From: an uncultured Pelagibacteraceae bacterium
GTDB lineage: Bacteria; Pseudomonadota; Alphaproteobacteria; Pelagibacterales; Pelagibacteraceae
DNA length: 64,000 nucleotides
NCBI GenBank assembly: GCA_902575095.1
Contig: CACGPY010000003.1
Coordinates: 1 to 64,000, forward strand
Reading direction: 5' to 3'
In this document: positions 50,816 to 62,003 of the stretch, in pieces
Position numbering within the stretch: the stretch's first letter is position 1
Layout: each line of letters begins with the position of its first letter
Program-made: the position numbers and the translations under genes
Notes under the pieces: generated by a model
What the model was told of the DNA's origin: nothing
The model's database searches: none
What the model saw: only the letters and a program-made list of their open reading frames with translations

Positions 50816-51105
50816 TTTAATTTTATTATTATTTCATCTTCAGTCACATAGTTAAATTTTTGCCTATATAACATATCTAAATAATCTGGATCATTTTTGT
50901 TAATCAATGAAATTTTATGATCTAAATCTTTTAATTTTGCAGTCAAAACTTTTTCCTCTTCAATCAATTTCTCATAAATATTTTTTTTATCAAAAAAAGA
51001 GATCAATCCTCTTTCGCCTCCAATCAGATTAATACTTATATAAAGAGCAAAAAATATATTAAATAAAATAAATTTCTTTTTTTTTAAACTTTCAATTAAT
51101 TTCAT
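50812..51105 (-). CDS. ftsB: FtsB/DivIC septum formation initiator family
   Basis: 97 aa, N-terminal [39 protein letters not shown] coiled coil; eno neighbour. Confidence 0.87.
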   Translation of the reverse strand: MKLIESLKKKKFILFNIFFALYISINLIGGERGLISFFDKKNIYEKLIEEEKVLTAKLKDLDHKISLINKNDPDYLDMLYRQKFNYVTEDEIIIKLK

Positions 51106-51108
51106 TAA

Positions 51109-52365
51109 TTAGATTCTAGTCATTTTAGCTTTATTGCCAAGTTCTTCTTCGACGCGTAATAATCTATTGTATTTAGCTACTCTTTCGGATCTTGCTAATG
51201 AACCTGTTTTTATTTGGGAAGACATAGTGGCTACCGCCAAATCAGCTATAAAAGTGTCTTCTGTATCTCCAGATCGATGTGAGATGATAGTGTTGAAATT
51301 TGCTTTTTTTGCAATTGAAATTACTTCTAGGGTTTCAGTCAAAGTTCCAATTTGATTAGGTTTAACTAAAATACTATTAGCAGATTTTTCTCTAATACCT
51401 TTTTCTAATCTTTTAGAATTCGTTACAAATAAATCATCTCCAACAATTTGAACATTATTCCCAATTGCAGAAGTAATTTTTTTCCATGATTGCCAATCTT
51501 CCTCAGAAAATGGATCTTCAATAGATTTGATCGGGTAGCTGGATGTTAATTTTTTGTAATAGTTTACAACATCATCTACAGACAGAAAATTAGATGATTG
51601 AACTGAATATTCTCCTTTTTCATTCATGAGTTCATTTGCAGCTACATCCAAACAAATTACAATGTCATTGCCTGGTTTTAATTTTGATTTTTCAATAGCT
51701 TGAACTATTAGGTCTAAAGCTTCTTCATTTGAATTAATTGATGGAGCAAATCCACCTTCGTCTCCAACATTCGTTAACATTTTTTTAGATTGTAATAATT
51801 TTTTTAAATTTTGTATTACAAGAAAGCATTTTTCTATGGCATCTGTAAAATTTTTTGCAGAGTCGGGTCTAATCATAAATTCTTGAATATTTAAATCATT
51901 ATCAGCATGTGCACCTCCATTAATAATGTTCATCAATGGAATTGGTAGAGAATAAGAATTACCTAAACTTTTATAAAGTGATTGTTTATTTGCGATTGCT
52001 GTGCACTTTGCATAAGCTAATGAAACTGCTAACGTTGCATTTGCACCTAAGTTAGTCTTATTTTCACTGCCATCTAACTCTATTAAAATTTTATCGATTT
52101 TTTCTTGCTGATTGAAGTCTAGGTTTTTAAGTTTATTTGAAATTTTACTATTTATATTTTGAACTGCAGTATTAACACTTTTACCTAAAAATTTATTTTG
52201 TTCTTTGTCTCTTAATTCGTGAGCTTCGAATGCGCCGGTAGATGCACCAGATGGCGAAATTGCAGTAGCTGAAGAGCCGTTATCTAAAAAAATTTCTGCT
52301 TCTACAGTAGGATTTCCTCTACTATCAAAAACTTGTCGTCCTTTAACACTTTCGATTTTTGCCAT
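51109..52365 (-). CDS. eno: Enolase
   Basis: GRQVFDSRGNPTVEAE; SPSGASTGAFEAHELRD; NVGDEGGFAPS; SHRSGDTEDTFIADLAVA. Confidence 0.97.
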   Translation of the reverse strand: MAKIESVKGRQVFDSRGNPTVEAEIFLDNGSSATAISPSGASTGAFEAHELRDKEQNKFLGKSVNTAVQNINSKISNKLKNLDFNQQEKIDKILIELDGSENKTNLGANATLAVSLAYAKCTAIANKQSLYKSLGNSYSLPIPLMNIINGGAHADNDLNIQEFMIRPDSAKNFTDAIEKCFLVIQNLKKLLQSKKMLTNVGDEGGFAPSINSNEEALDLIVQAIEKSKLKPGNDIVICLDVAANELMNEKGEYSVQSSNFLSVDDVVNYYKKLTSSYPIKSIEDPFSEEDWQSWKKITSAIGNNVQIVGDDLFVTNSKRLEKGIREKSANSILVKPNQIGTLTETLEVISIAKKANFNTIISHRSGDTEDTFIADLAVATMSSQIKTGSLARSERVAKYNRLLRVEEELGNKAKMTRI

Positions 52366-52369
52366 TCTT

Positions 52370-53190
52370 TTATTTAACTAACTTATCTATTTCAGTTAAT
52401 TTTTTTAATAACGGTTTTACTTCATTTAATGGCACCATATTTGGACCATCTGATGGCGCATTGTCTGGATCTTCATGGGTTTCCATAAAAATTGCTCCAA
52501 CTCCTACAGCTATTGCAGCTCTAGCTAAATATGGAACAAACTCTCTTTCTCCACCACTTTTTTCTCCCATGCCTCCTGGTTGCTGAACTGAGTGTGTAGC
52601 ATCAAACACAATTGGAAAACCAAATCTTGACATTATTGGTAAAGCTCTCATATCCGATACAAGTGTGTTGTAACCAAAACTTGCTCCTCGCTCTGTAATT
52701 AAAATATTTTTATTTCCTGAGTCTTCGATTTTTTTTATTACATTAGCCATATCCCATGGTGCAAGAAACTGACCTTTTTTTACATTAATTATTTTTTCTG
52801 TTTTTGCAGCAGCAATTAATAAATCTGTTTGGCGGCAAAGAAACGCTGGGATTTGTAAAACATCAACATGATCAGCTACTATTGAACATTGCTCCGCTGT
52901 ATGAACATCAGTTAAAACAGGTAGACCAACTTCTTTTCTTATTTTATCAAAAATTGGCAATGATTTTTCTAAGCCCATACCTCTCTTACCTTTAAGACTT
53001 GTTCTGTTGGCTTTATCAAATGAAGTTTTATAAATTAAATTAATTCCAAGATCGGTAGTGATTTTTTTTAATTCTGAAGAAATTTTTAAAGCATGTTCTT
53101 CATTTTCTAACTGACAGGGGCCTGCAATCAAAGTAAAAGGCTTGTCGTTAGCTATTTCAAAATTAGAGCATTTTACTTTATGAATTGTCA

Positions 53191-53191
<1 letters not shown>
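52370..53191 (-). CDS. kdsA: 3-deoxy-8-phosphooctulonate synthase
   Basis: [33 protein letters not shown]. Confidence 0.95.
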
Positions 53192-54822
<1,631 letters not shown>

Positions 54823-54857
54823 TTATACTTTATATTATCTTAAACTCAAAGTCTTAA

Positions 54858-55157
54858 TTACTTAGATTGAGGTATTTGTGGAAGGTTTGGATTCTCCTCT
54901 TCTTGTTTTTCAAGAACTGATTGTGTTTCACGAAACTCATCTCGTGAAATAGCAACTATAGCGATGCTGCAAATTATAAATAAAGTAGCTACTATAGACG
55001 TTAATTTTGTAAGAAAAGTTCCAACTGATCTTGCAGAAGTGAAATTATCTTGTGAAACACCTAAACCTAAAGCACCACCTTCAGATCTTTGTAATAAAAT
55101 GATAATCACTAAAATTACCGCTAAAACAATGTTAACAAAGATAAGTAAACTTTCCAT
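54858..55157 (-). CDS. secG: Protein translocase subunit SecG
   Basis: ILLQRSEGGALGLGVSQ motif. Confidence 0.92.
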   Translation of the reverse strand: MESLLIFVNIVLAVILVIIILLQRSEGGALGLGVSQDNFTSARSVGTFLTKLTSIVATLFIICSIAIVAISRDEFRETQSVLEKQEEENPNLPQIPQSK

Positions 55158-55162
55158 GATGC

Positions 55163-55906
55163 TTATCTATAGTAATTCTTTATTATATCAATAAATTTTT
55201 TTGAGGTTTTTGATGCTCCTCCTATTAAAAAACCATCTATTTCTTTAATTTCCTTAAACATTTTGACATTACTACCATCTACAGAACCACCATATAGCAC
55301 CGCTGGACTATTTTTTTTAAATATTCCTTTTAAAACTTTTTTAATATGAATTGTGGTTTTTTGTAATTCATTTGCAGTTGGAATTTGTCCTGTACCTATT
55401 GACCAAATAGGCTCGTAAGCAACAATAATATTTTTTTTGTTAAATTTTTTTTCAAGCACTTTCATCAGTTGTCTCTTTAATACGTTCAGTGTTTTTTTAT
55501 TTTTTTTCTCAGTTTTATTTTCGCCAATACAAAAAACTACTTTTAAATTATTCTTTAGTGCATATCTAACCTTATCTTTAAGCATTGTATCATTGTCGCC
55601 TTCACTACGATTATCTGAATGTCCAATTAAAGTATATTTAGCACCCACACTTCTTAGCATGTAAGAACTAATAGCAGCAGTATTTGAAGAGAATTGATCT
55701 TTTTGATAACAATTCTGGGCTCCTATCGAAATACTCTTATTTTTAAAATATTTGGAATAGCTTTCAATTAAAGTGAACGGTGGTGTAATTATTACTCTAT
55801 ATTTGTTTCTATTTTTGTCTTCAGAGTAAAATAAATTAATTTTATTAAGGATATTGACAGATTTGGGCACACCGAACATTTTCCAATTACCAATAAAATA
55901 CTTCAT
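55163..55906 (-). CDS. tpiA: Triosephosphate isomerase
   Basis: GNWKMFG; YTLIGHSDNR; VAYEPIWSIGTGQIPT; LYGGSVDGSN. Confidence 0.96.
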   Translation of the reverse strand: MKYFIGNWKMFGVPKSVNILNKINLFYSEDKNRNKYRVIITPPFTLIESYSKYFKNKSISIGAQNCYQKDQFSSNTAAISSYMLRSVGAKYTLIGHSDNRSEGDNDTMLKDKVRYALKNNLKVVFCIGENKTEKKNKKTLNVLKRQLMKVLEKKFNKKNIIVAYEPIWSIGTGQIPTANELQKTTIHIKKVLKGIFKKNSPAVLYGGSVDGSNVKMFKEIKEIDGFLIGGASKTSKKFIDIIKNYYR

Positions 55907-55969
55907 AATTTGCCTTAATTTAAATTTTAATTTATAGGTGTATAATTTTAAAATTAATAGATTAATATA

Positions 55970-57424
55970 ATGACAACATCAATAGGTAAATTATCAAAAT
56001 CTTTTTTTCTGAAAGTTCTAGTTGGAATAATCATTCTACCTTTTGTCTTCTGGGGAATGGGTGACGTTTTTAGAGGTGGAAATCAAAACGTGATTGCAAC
56101 AATTGACTCAGAAAAAATAAGCACTCAGGATTTTATGAATTATGTAAACAGACTCAATCTAAACGATGACCAAATTAAAAACTTAGCTAAAACAGATTTA
56201 ATAGAGCAGATTTTATCGGATTTTATTGGAAAAAAAGTTATGTCATTAGAAATTGAAAAACTTGGTATAGTTGTAAGCGATAATGCTTTGAGAGATTTAA
56301 TTAAAAATGATAAATTATTTTTTAAAAATAAAAAGTTTTCAAGAACTGAGTATGAAAAATTTTTAATTACAAGTGGATTAACAGCTCCTCAATTCGAGTC
56401 CAATATAGTTGAGCAAGAAAAAAGGAGGCAGTTTTTGAGTTCTTTAGCAGGAGGAATAGTTATTCCTGAAATTTTAGCAGAAAAAGAATTTAGAAAAGAA
56501 AATCAAACTAAAATAATTCAGTATATAGATTTAGATAAATATCATTCAAAAAATAAACCAACGCAGAAAAGTATCAAAGAGCTTTATGAAAGAAATAAAA
56601 GTGTTTTTTTGATTGAACTCAAATCAATAAGATATGCTGAGATTAAACCAGAATTAATTAGTGGAAGTAAAGATTATAACGAAAATTTTTTTAAACAATT
56701 AGATGTTATTGAAAATAATATTTTAGATGGACAATCTTTTGAAGAAACTACAAAAGTAAATAATTTAAAAACTGTTGAATTTAATAAAATCAATGCAAAA
56801 AAAGAGAACGTAACAAAAGATAAAATAGAAAATCTGCCTGATAATCTTTTTAAAAAGATATATAATTTGAAATCACCTCAATCTCCCGAAGTTATAAATT
56901 TAAATAATAAATATTATTTAGCGGAGATTAAAGATGTGGAAAAAAAGAATAGGTCAATGAATGATCCTGAAGTTTTAGAAGCACTTACCGCTCAATTAAG
57001 TTTTAAAGAAAAAATTGAGAATAATACATCAATTGCTAAAGATATAAGTTTAGGTGCTTTTGATGGTGATAACTATAAAAAATTTGCCGATGATAATGGC
57101 TTAGTAGTCAAAGATTACAAAATATCTAATTTAAAACAAAACGATGTATTTGAAGAAAATTTGGTTAAGCGAATTTTTTTAACTAAAGATGGTGACATTA
57201 ATCTTTTAACTAATAATACGCTGACTAAAAGTTTTTTAATATATACAAAAAAAACTGAATATAAGAAATTAGATAAAAATGGTAATGAATTTGAGCAATA
57301 CGAAGCTAAGGCACGCTTAAACTTGATTAATAAAATCTATCAATTATATGATGAGAGTGCTAATCAGAAGTATAAAGTTGAAATTAATCAAAGAACTATA
57401 GATCGTGTTAAAAATTCGTTTTAA
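55970..57424 (+). CDS. SurA/PpiD-type periplasmic peptidyl-prolyl isomerase/chaperone
   Basis: N-terminal TM (FFLKVLVGIIILPFVFWGMGDVFRGG) then SurA_N-like domain IDSEKISTQDFMNYVN. Confidence 0.85.
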   Translation: MTTSIGKLSKSFFLKVLVGIIILPFVFWGMGDVFRGGNQNVIATIDSEKISTQDFMNYVNRLNLNDDQIKNLAKTDLIEQILSDFIGKKVMSLEIEKLGIVVSDNALRDLIKNDKLFFKNKKFSRTEYEKFLITSGLTAPQFESNIVEQEKRRQFLSSLAGGIVIPEILAEKEFRKENQTKIIQYIDLDKYHSKNKPTQKSIKELYERNKSVFLIELKSIRYAEIKPELISGSKDYNENFFKQLDVIENNILDGQSFEETTKVNNLKTVEFNKINAKKENVTKDKIENLPDNLFKKIYNLKSPQSPEVINLNNKYYLAEIKDVEKKNRSMNDPEVLEALTAQLSFKEKIENNTSIAKDISLGAFDGDNYKKFADDNGLVVKDYKISNLKQNDVFEENLVKRIFLTKDGDINLLTNNTLTKSFLIYTKKTEYKKLDKNGNEFEQYEAKARLNLINKIYQLYDESANQKYKVEINQRTIDRVKNSF

Positions 57425-58881
57425 TGAAATTAAATTTAAGTTTTAAAGAATTTAAAAGTAATCACTCTAAAAAAAAACATCAAATTTTATTTAGAGCCAG
57501 ATCTTGTAATCAATATGATAAAGTTGAAAACTTATTTAGATTTCTTTTAGCTGAAAAAAATAGCTTTATTTTTGAGTCAGTCGAAAAAGGAACAATTAAA
57601 GGTCGCTATACCATAATTGGTCTAAATCCTGATAGAATATGGGATATTAGAAAGAATATTATTACGCTTAATAGCTCAGATAAAAGTACTAAAATAAAAT
57701 CTGATCCATTAAAATATATAAACAAACTTATTAAGGAATTTAAGATTAAAATCCCAAATCAATTACCTTCAATGTCATCGATGGTTGTGGGTTATTTTTC
57801 TTATGATGTTATTCGTTATATAGAAAAAATACCAAATAATTGTAAAGATGATCTTAAAATACCTGATGTTAGATTATCGAGACCTAAAAATTTAGTAATT
57901 TATGACAATGTTAAAAAAAAAATTTTTTATGTAGAAAATGTTTATGCTGATACAAAAATTAAAAATTATGAAGAAGAATATCATTCGATAATTAAAAGAT
58001 TTGATTTGTACGAAGATTTTGAGAATATTAAACTTCCTGAACAATTCACATTTAAACCCAACAAGTATTTAATAAAATCAAATATCTCAAAAGAAAAATT
58101 CAAATCGCTTGTTAAAAAAGCAAAAACATACATAGAAAAAGGGGATATTTTTCAAGTTGTTATAAGTCAGAGGTTTGAAAGAAAAATAAATAAAACACCG
58201 ATAGAAATTTATAACTATTTAAGAAAATCTAATCCCTCTCCTTTTATGTTTTATTTTAATTATAAAGATTTTAACATTTTAGGTAGCAGTCCAGAAATAT
58301 TGGTAAGACTTAGAAGTGGAGAGGTAACAATAAGACCAATCGCTGGCACTAGACCAAGAGGAAAAAACAGCAGAGAAGATAAAAAATATGAATTAGATCT
58401 TTTAAAAGATAAGAAAGAATTAGCAGAGCATTTAATGTTATTAGATCTTGGAAGAAATGATGTTGGAAAAGTATCCAAAGTAAATACAGTTAAAGTTACT
58501 GAAAAGTTTAAAGTTGAAAGATATTCTCATGTAATGCACATAGTTTCAAATGTAATAGGAAAATTTAATAATAAATTTTCATTATTTGAAACATTATTAT
58601 CTGGCTTTCCAGCGGGCACAGTAAGTGGCGCTCCCAAAATTAGAGCTATGGAAATCATTGATGAATTAGAGAAAAATAAAAGGAAATTATACGCGGGTGG
58701 CATTGGTTATTTCACTCCTAATGGTGAATTTGACACCTGTATAGCTTTAAGAACAGCTCTAATTAAAAATAAGAAATTTTATGTACAGGCTGGTGCTGGT
58801 GTAGTAGCGGATAGTAAACCTGAAAAAGAGTACGCTGAAACGGTCAATAAAGCTAAAGCTTTATTGAGAGCGGTAGATTAA
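57424..58881 (+). CDS. trpE: Anthranilate synthase component I
   Basis: QVVISQRFER; GSSPEILVRL; GFPAGTVSGAPKIRAMEIIDELE. Confidence 0.96.
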   Translation: MKLNLSFKEFKSNHSKKKHQILFRARSCNQYDKVENLFRFLLAEKNSFIFESVEKGTIKGRYTIIGLNPDRIWDIRKNIITLNSSDKSTKIKSDPLKYINKLIKEFKIKIPNQLPSMSSMVVGYFSYDVIRYIEKIPNNCKDDLKIPDVRLSRPKNLVIYDNVKKKIFYVENVYADTKIKNYEEEYHSIIKRFDLYEDFENIKLPEQFTFKPNKYLIKSNISKEKFKSLVKKAKTYIEKGDIFQVVISQRFERKINKTPIEIYNYLRKSNPSPFMFYFNYKDFNILGSSPEILVRLRSGEVTIRPIAGTRPRGKNSREDKKYELDLLKDKKELAEHLMLLDLGRNDVGKVSKVNTVKVTEKFKVERYSHVMHIVSNVIGKFNNKFSLFETLLSGFPAGTVSGAPKIRAMEIIDELEKNKRKLYAGGIGYFTPNGEFDTCIALRTALIKNKKFYVQAGAGVVADSKPEKEYAETVNKAKALLRAVD

Positions 58882-59448
58882 ATGAAAATATTACTAATAG
58901 ATAACTACGATAGTTTTACTTACAACTTATATCACTATATCTCTAATTTTATAAAGAATGTTGAGGTAGTTAGGAATGATAAAATTGATGGTAAAACAAT
59001 TATAAGAAAAAAATATAATAAAATTGTTATCTCGCCTGGACCAGGTAATCCAAATCAAGCTGGTAATTGTTTAAAAATAGTTAAAGAAATTCATAAAAAA
59101 ATACCTATTCTTGGAGTATGTTTAGGTCATCAAATCATTGGTCAGGTTTTTGGTGGAAAAATAGTGAGAGCTAAGAATTTAATGCATGGAAAAACTAGTA
59201 AAATAAAACATCAAAGGAAAGGTCTATTTAAGAATATCCAAAATAATTTTGAAGCAACGAGATATCACAGCCTTGTAGTTGATAGTAAAAAATTCCCAAA
59301 AGACTTAATAATTACCGCAGAAACTAAAAATAAAACAATTATGGGGTTGATGCATAAAAAATATAATATTCACGGATTTCAATTTCATCCTGAGAGTATA
59401 AGTACTAAAGTGGGTATGAAATTAATTAAAAATTTTATCACTAATTAA
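58882..59448 (+). CDS. trpG: Anthranilate synthase component II
   Basis: LLIDNYDSFTYNL; GVCLGHQ; GFQFHPES. Confidence 0.96.
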   Translation: MKILLIDNYDSFTYNLYHYISNFIKNVEVVRNDKIDGKTIIRKKYNKIVISPGPGNPNQAGNCLKIVKEIHKKIPILGVCLGHQIIGQVFGGKIVRAKNLMHGKTSKIKHQRKGLFKNIQNNFEATRYHSLVVDSKKFPKDLIITAETKNKTIMGLMHKKYNIHGFQFHPESISTKVGMKLIKNFITN

Positions 59449-59449
59449 C

Positions 59450-60445
59450 ATGTCTGATTTAGCAGCTAAATTAAAACAAGGTCAAAATCTTTCTTTTGAG
59501 GAAAGCAAGTCTCTATTTTCAGAACTAATGGAGGGCAAAAAGGAGGAAAGTCAAATTATTGAAATTCTCGAGGCTTTGATAAAAAAAGGTGAAACAAAGG
59601 ATGAATTAGCTGGAGGCATATTTGTTCTAAGAGAAAAGGCAACAAAAGTTTCAGCAGATCCAAATACTATTGATACTTGCGGAACTGGAGGAGATGGTCA
59701 AAACTCTTTAAATATTTCAACTGCAGCTGCAATAGTTTTAGCGAGCATGGGTGTTAAAGTTGCTAAACACGGAAATAAAGCTGTTTCATCTAATTGTGGT
59801 TCAGCTGATGTATTAGAAGCATTAAAAATTAATATCAATCTTAAGCCAAATGAAGCAGAGGAAAGTATTAAGAATTTTAATTTTGCTTTTATGTTTGCAC
59901 CAAATTTCCACTCAGCGATGAAACATGTAGGTCCTGCTAGAAAAAAAATGGGTAAGAAAACTATTTTTAATTTAATTGGCCCTTTAAGTAGTCCAGCTCA
60001 AGTAAAAAGACAAATAATTGGAGTTTTTGATAAAAAATGGATGAAACCTTTCGCTGAAGCTTTAAAAGAAAACAATGTTGTTCATGCTTATATTGTTCAT
60101 AGTGACGATGGCATGGATGAGATTTCACCTTTTGCAAAAACTAATGTTGTAGAATTAAAGGATGGTAAAATAAATGAATTTATTATTGATCCTAAAGAGC
60201 AAGGTATAAATTCAGGTAATAAAGAAAATTTAAAAGGAAAAAACGCAGAGTACAATTCTAAAAAAATTATAGAAATATATAAAGGAACCTTTAACGAATT
60301 TTCACAGTCAGTTGCTTTAAATACTGCTGCTGGATTAATTGTTGCAGGAAAAGAAAATGATTTTAAAAATGCTTTTAAGAAAGCTTCGGAACATCTAAAT
60401 TCTGGAAAAGTGTTTGAACATTTGACAAAATTACAATCGAAATAA
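59450..60445 (+). CDS. trpD: Anthranilate phosphoribosyltransferase
   Basis: DTCGTGGDGQNSLNIST; KHGNKAVSSNCGSADVLEAL. Confidence 0.97.
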   Translation: MSDLAAKLKQGQNLSFEESKSLFSELMEGKKEESQIIEILEALIKKGETKDELAGGIFVLREKATKVSADPNTIDTCGTGGDGQNSLNISTAAAIVLASMGVKVAKHGNKAVSSNCGSADVLEALKININLKPNEAEESIKNFNFAFMFAPNFHSAMKHVGPARKKMGKKTIFNLIGPLSSPAQVKRQIIGVFDKKWMKPFAEALKENNVVHAYIVHSDDGMDEISPFAKTNVVELKDGKINEFIIDPKEQGINSGNKENLKGKNAEYNSKKIIEIYKGTFNEFSQSVALNTAAGLIVAGKENDFKNAFKKASEHLNSGKVFEHLTKLQSK

Positions 60446-61239
60446 TGACTAATGTTTTAGATAAGATTATCGAAGACAAAAAAGAGTCTTTGAGAAATAT
60501 TAAAAAGAATAATTCTTTAGTTTCTCTTGAAAATACTATCAAATCTTTAAATAGCTTTTTAAATTTTAAAGATGCTATATCAAATAATAAAGGTATTTCA
60601 CTTATTACAGAGATAAAAAAAGCAAGTCCATCTGCTGGAGAGTTGGTAAAAGATTTTAATCATTTAAATATTGCAAAAATGTATTTAGATAACGGCGCTA
60701 CTTGCCTTTCAGTTTTGACTGAGGAAAAACATTTCTTTGGAAAACTTGATTATATAAAAGATATTAAAAATAAGTTTAAAATACCTGTTCTAGCAAAAGA
60801 TTTCTTTATAGATCCTTACCAAATCGCATTATCTAAAAGTTTTGGCAGTGATTGTATTTTAATTATTGTTGCTGCACTAGATGAGAAGTTAGCAGATGAA
60901 ATTTACGCTGAAGCAAAAAGATACAAACTGTCAGTAATAGTAGAGGTTCATGATAACAAGGAAGCTGAGACTGCTTTAAAGTATGAAGATGCTTTAATTG
61001 GAATTAATAATAGAAACCTAAAAACATTAGACATATCTATAAACAATACGATTTCTATTTTTGAAACTTTAAAAGAGCATAAGGGCCCTATCATTTCAGA
61101 AAGTGGGATTAAAAATGAAACTGATGCTAAATATATTTATGAAAAGACAGGAATTAAAAATTTTCTTATCGGTGAATCACTTTTAAAATCTGACAATCCA
61201 GCAGAATTATTAAAAAAATTTAAGCAAATAACTCAATAA
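60445..61239 (+). CDS. trpC: Indole-3-glycerol-phosphate synthase
   Basis: LITEIKKASPSAGEL; VLAKDFFIDPYQI; GINNRNLKT; SESGIK. Confidence 0.96.
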   Translation: MTNVLDKIIEDKKESLRNIKKNNSLVSLENTIKSLNSFLNFKDAISNNKGISLITEIKKASPSAGELVKDFNHLNIAKMYLDNGATCLSVLTEEKHFFGKLDYIKDIKNKFKIPVLAKDFFIDPYQIALSKSFGSDCILIIVAALDEKLADEIYAEAKRYKLSVIVEVHDNKEAETALKYEDALIGINNRNLKTLDISINNTISIFETLKEHKGPIISESGIKNETDAKYIYEKTGIKNFLIGESLLKSDNPAELLKKFKQITQ

Positions 61240-61272
61240 AATAAGGGTTTATTTCAAGTTGTAATTTAAATA

Positions 61273-61287
61273 GAACTTTTATAGAAC
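61273..61287 (+). promoter_or_regulatory. Alphaproteobacterial SOS (LexA) box
   Basis: GAAC-ttttata-GAAC (reverse complement of GTTCN7GTTC), 23 nt upstream of lexA start. Confidence 0.85.
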
Positions 61288-61309
61288 ATAGATGTACGAG
61301 GTTTGTTCT

Positions 61310-61984
61310 ATGCTTACGAAAAAACAAAAAAACTTACTTATATTTATTAATAAGAAGATTAGATCTTCTGGAATTTCCCCTTCTTACGAGGAAATGAAAA
61401 ATTCACTCAACCTTAAGTCGAAATCAGGAATTCACAGATTAATCTCAGCTTTAGAAGAGCGTGGATTTGTAAAAAGGCTGGCTCACAAAGCCAGAGCATT
61501 AGAGGTAGTAAAATTACCAGAAAACGCTAGTGCAAACGATATTTTTAATACTTTTACACCAAGTGTAATTAAAGGTGGTCTTGATAAAGAAAAGACAAAA
61601 TCAACTGATGTTTCTGTTTTAGGAAGTATAGCTGCAGGAACACCTATTGAAGCAATTCAACAAGAAGTTGATAGAGTAGCTTTACCTGAAGATTTACAAA
61701 ATAATGGTGAACATTATGGTTTAAAAGTTAAAGGTGACTCTATGATTGAAGCAGGTATTAATGATGGTGATACTGTTATCGTTAAGAAAACTTCAAACGT
61801 AGACAGTGGTCAAATCGCAGTTGTTTTAATCGATGATCAAGAGGCAACTTTAAAAAGAGTAAGAAAAAAAGGAAATACTATTGCACTAGAAGCCGCTAAT
61901 AGAAATTACGGTACAAAAATTTACGCTGCAAATAGAATAAAAATTCAAGGTAAATTAGTTTCTTTATATAGAAACTTTCACTAA
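61310..61984 (+). CDS. lexA: LexA repressor
   Basis: Likely start MLTKKQKNLLIFINKKIRSSGISPSYEEMKNSLNLKSKSGIHRLISALEERGF; VLGSIAAGTPIEA cleavage region; KGDSMIEAGINDGD catalytic Ser region. Confidence 0.96.
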   Translation: MLTKKQKNLLIFINKKIRSSGISPSYEEMKNSLNLKSKSGIHRLISALEERGFVKRLAHKARALEVVKLPENASANDIFNTFTPSVIKGGLDKEKTKSTDVSVLGSIAAGTPIEAIQQEVDRVALPEDLQNNGEHYGLKVKGDSMIEAGINDGDTVIVKKTSNVDSGQIAVVLIDDQEATLKRVRKKGNTIALEAANRNYGTKIYAANRIKIQGKLVSLYRNFH

Positions 61985-62003
61985 AATAGTCTAATTAGTA
62001 TAA

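Noticed and set aside
57300-57430. Trp attenuator/leader peptide ahead of trpE
   Set aside because: trpE starts at the stop codon of the upstream PPIase gene (TAATG), leaving no leader; no Trp-codon run seen.
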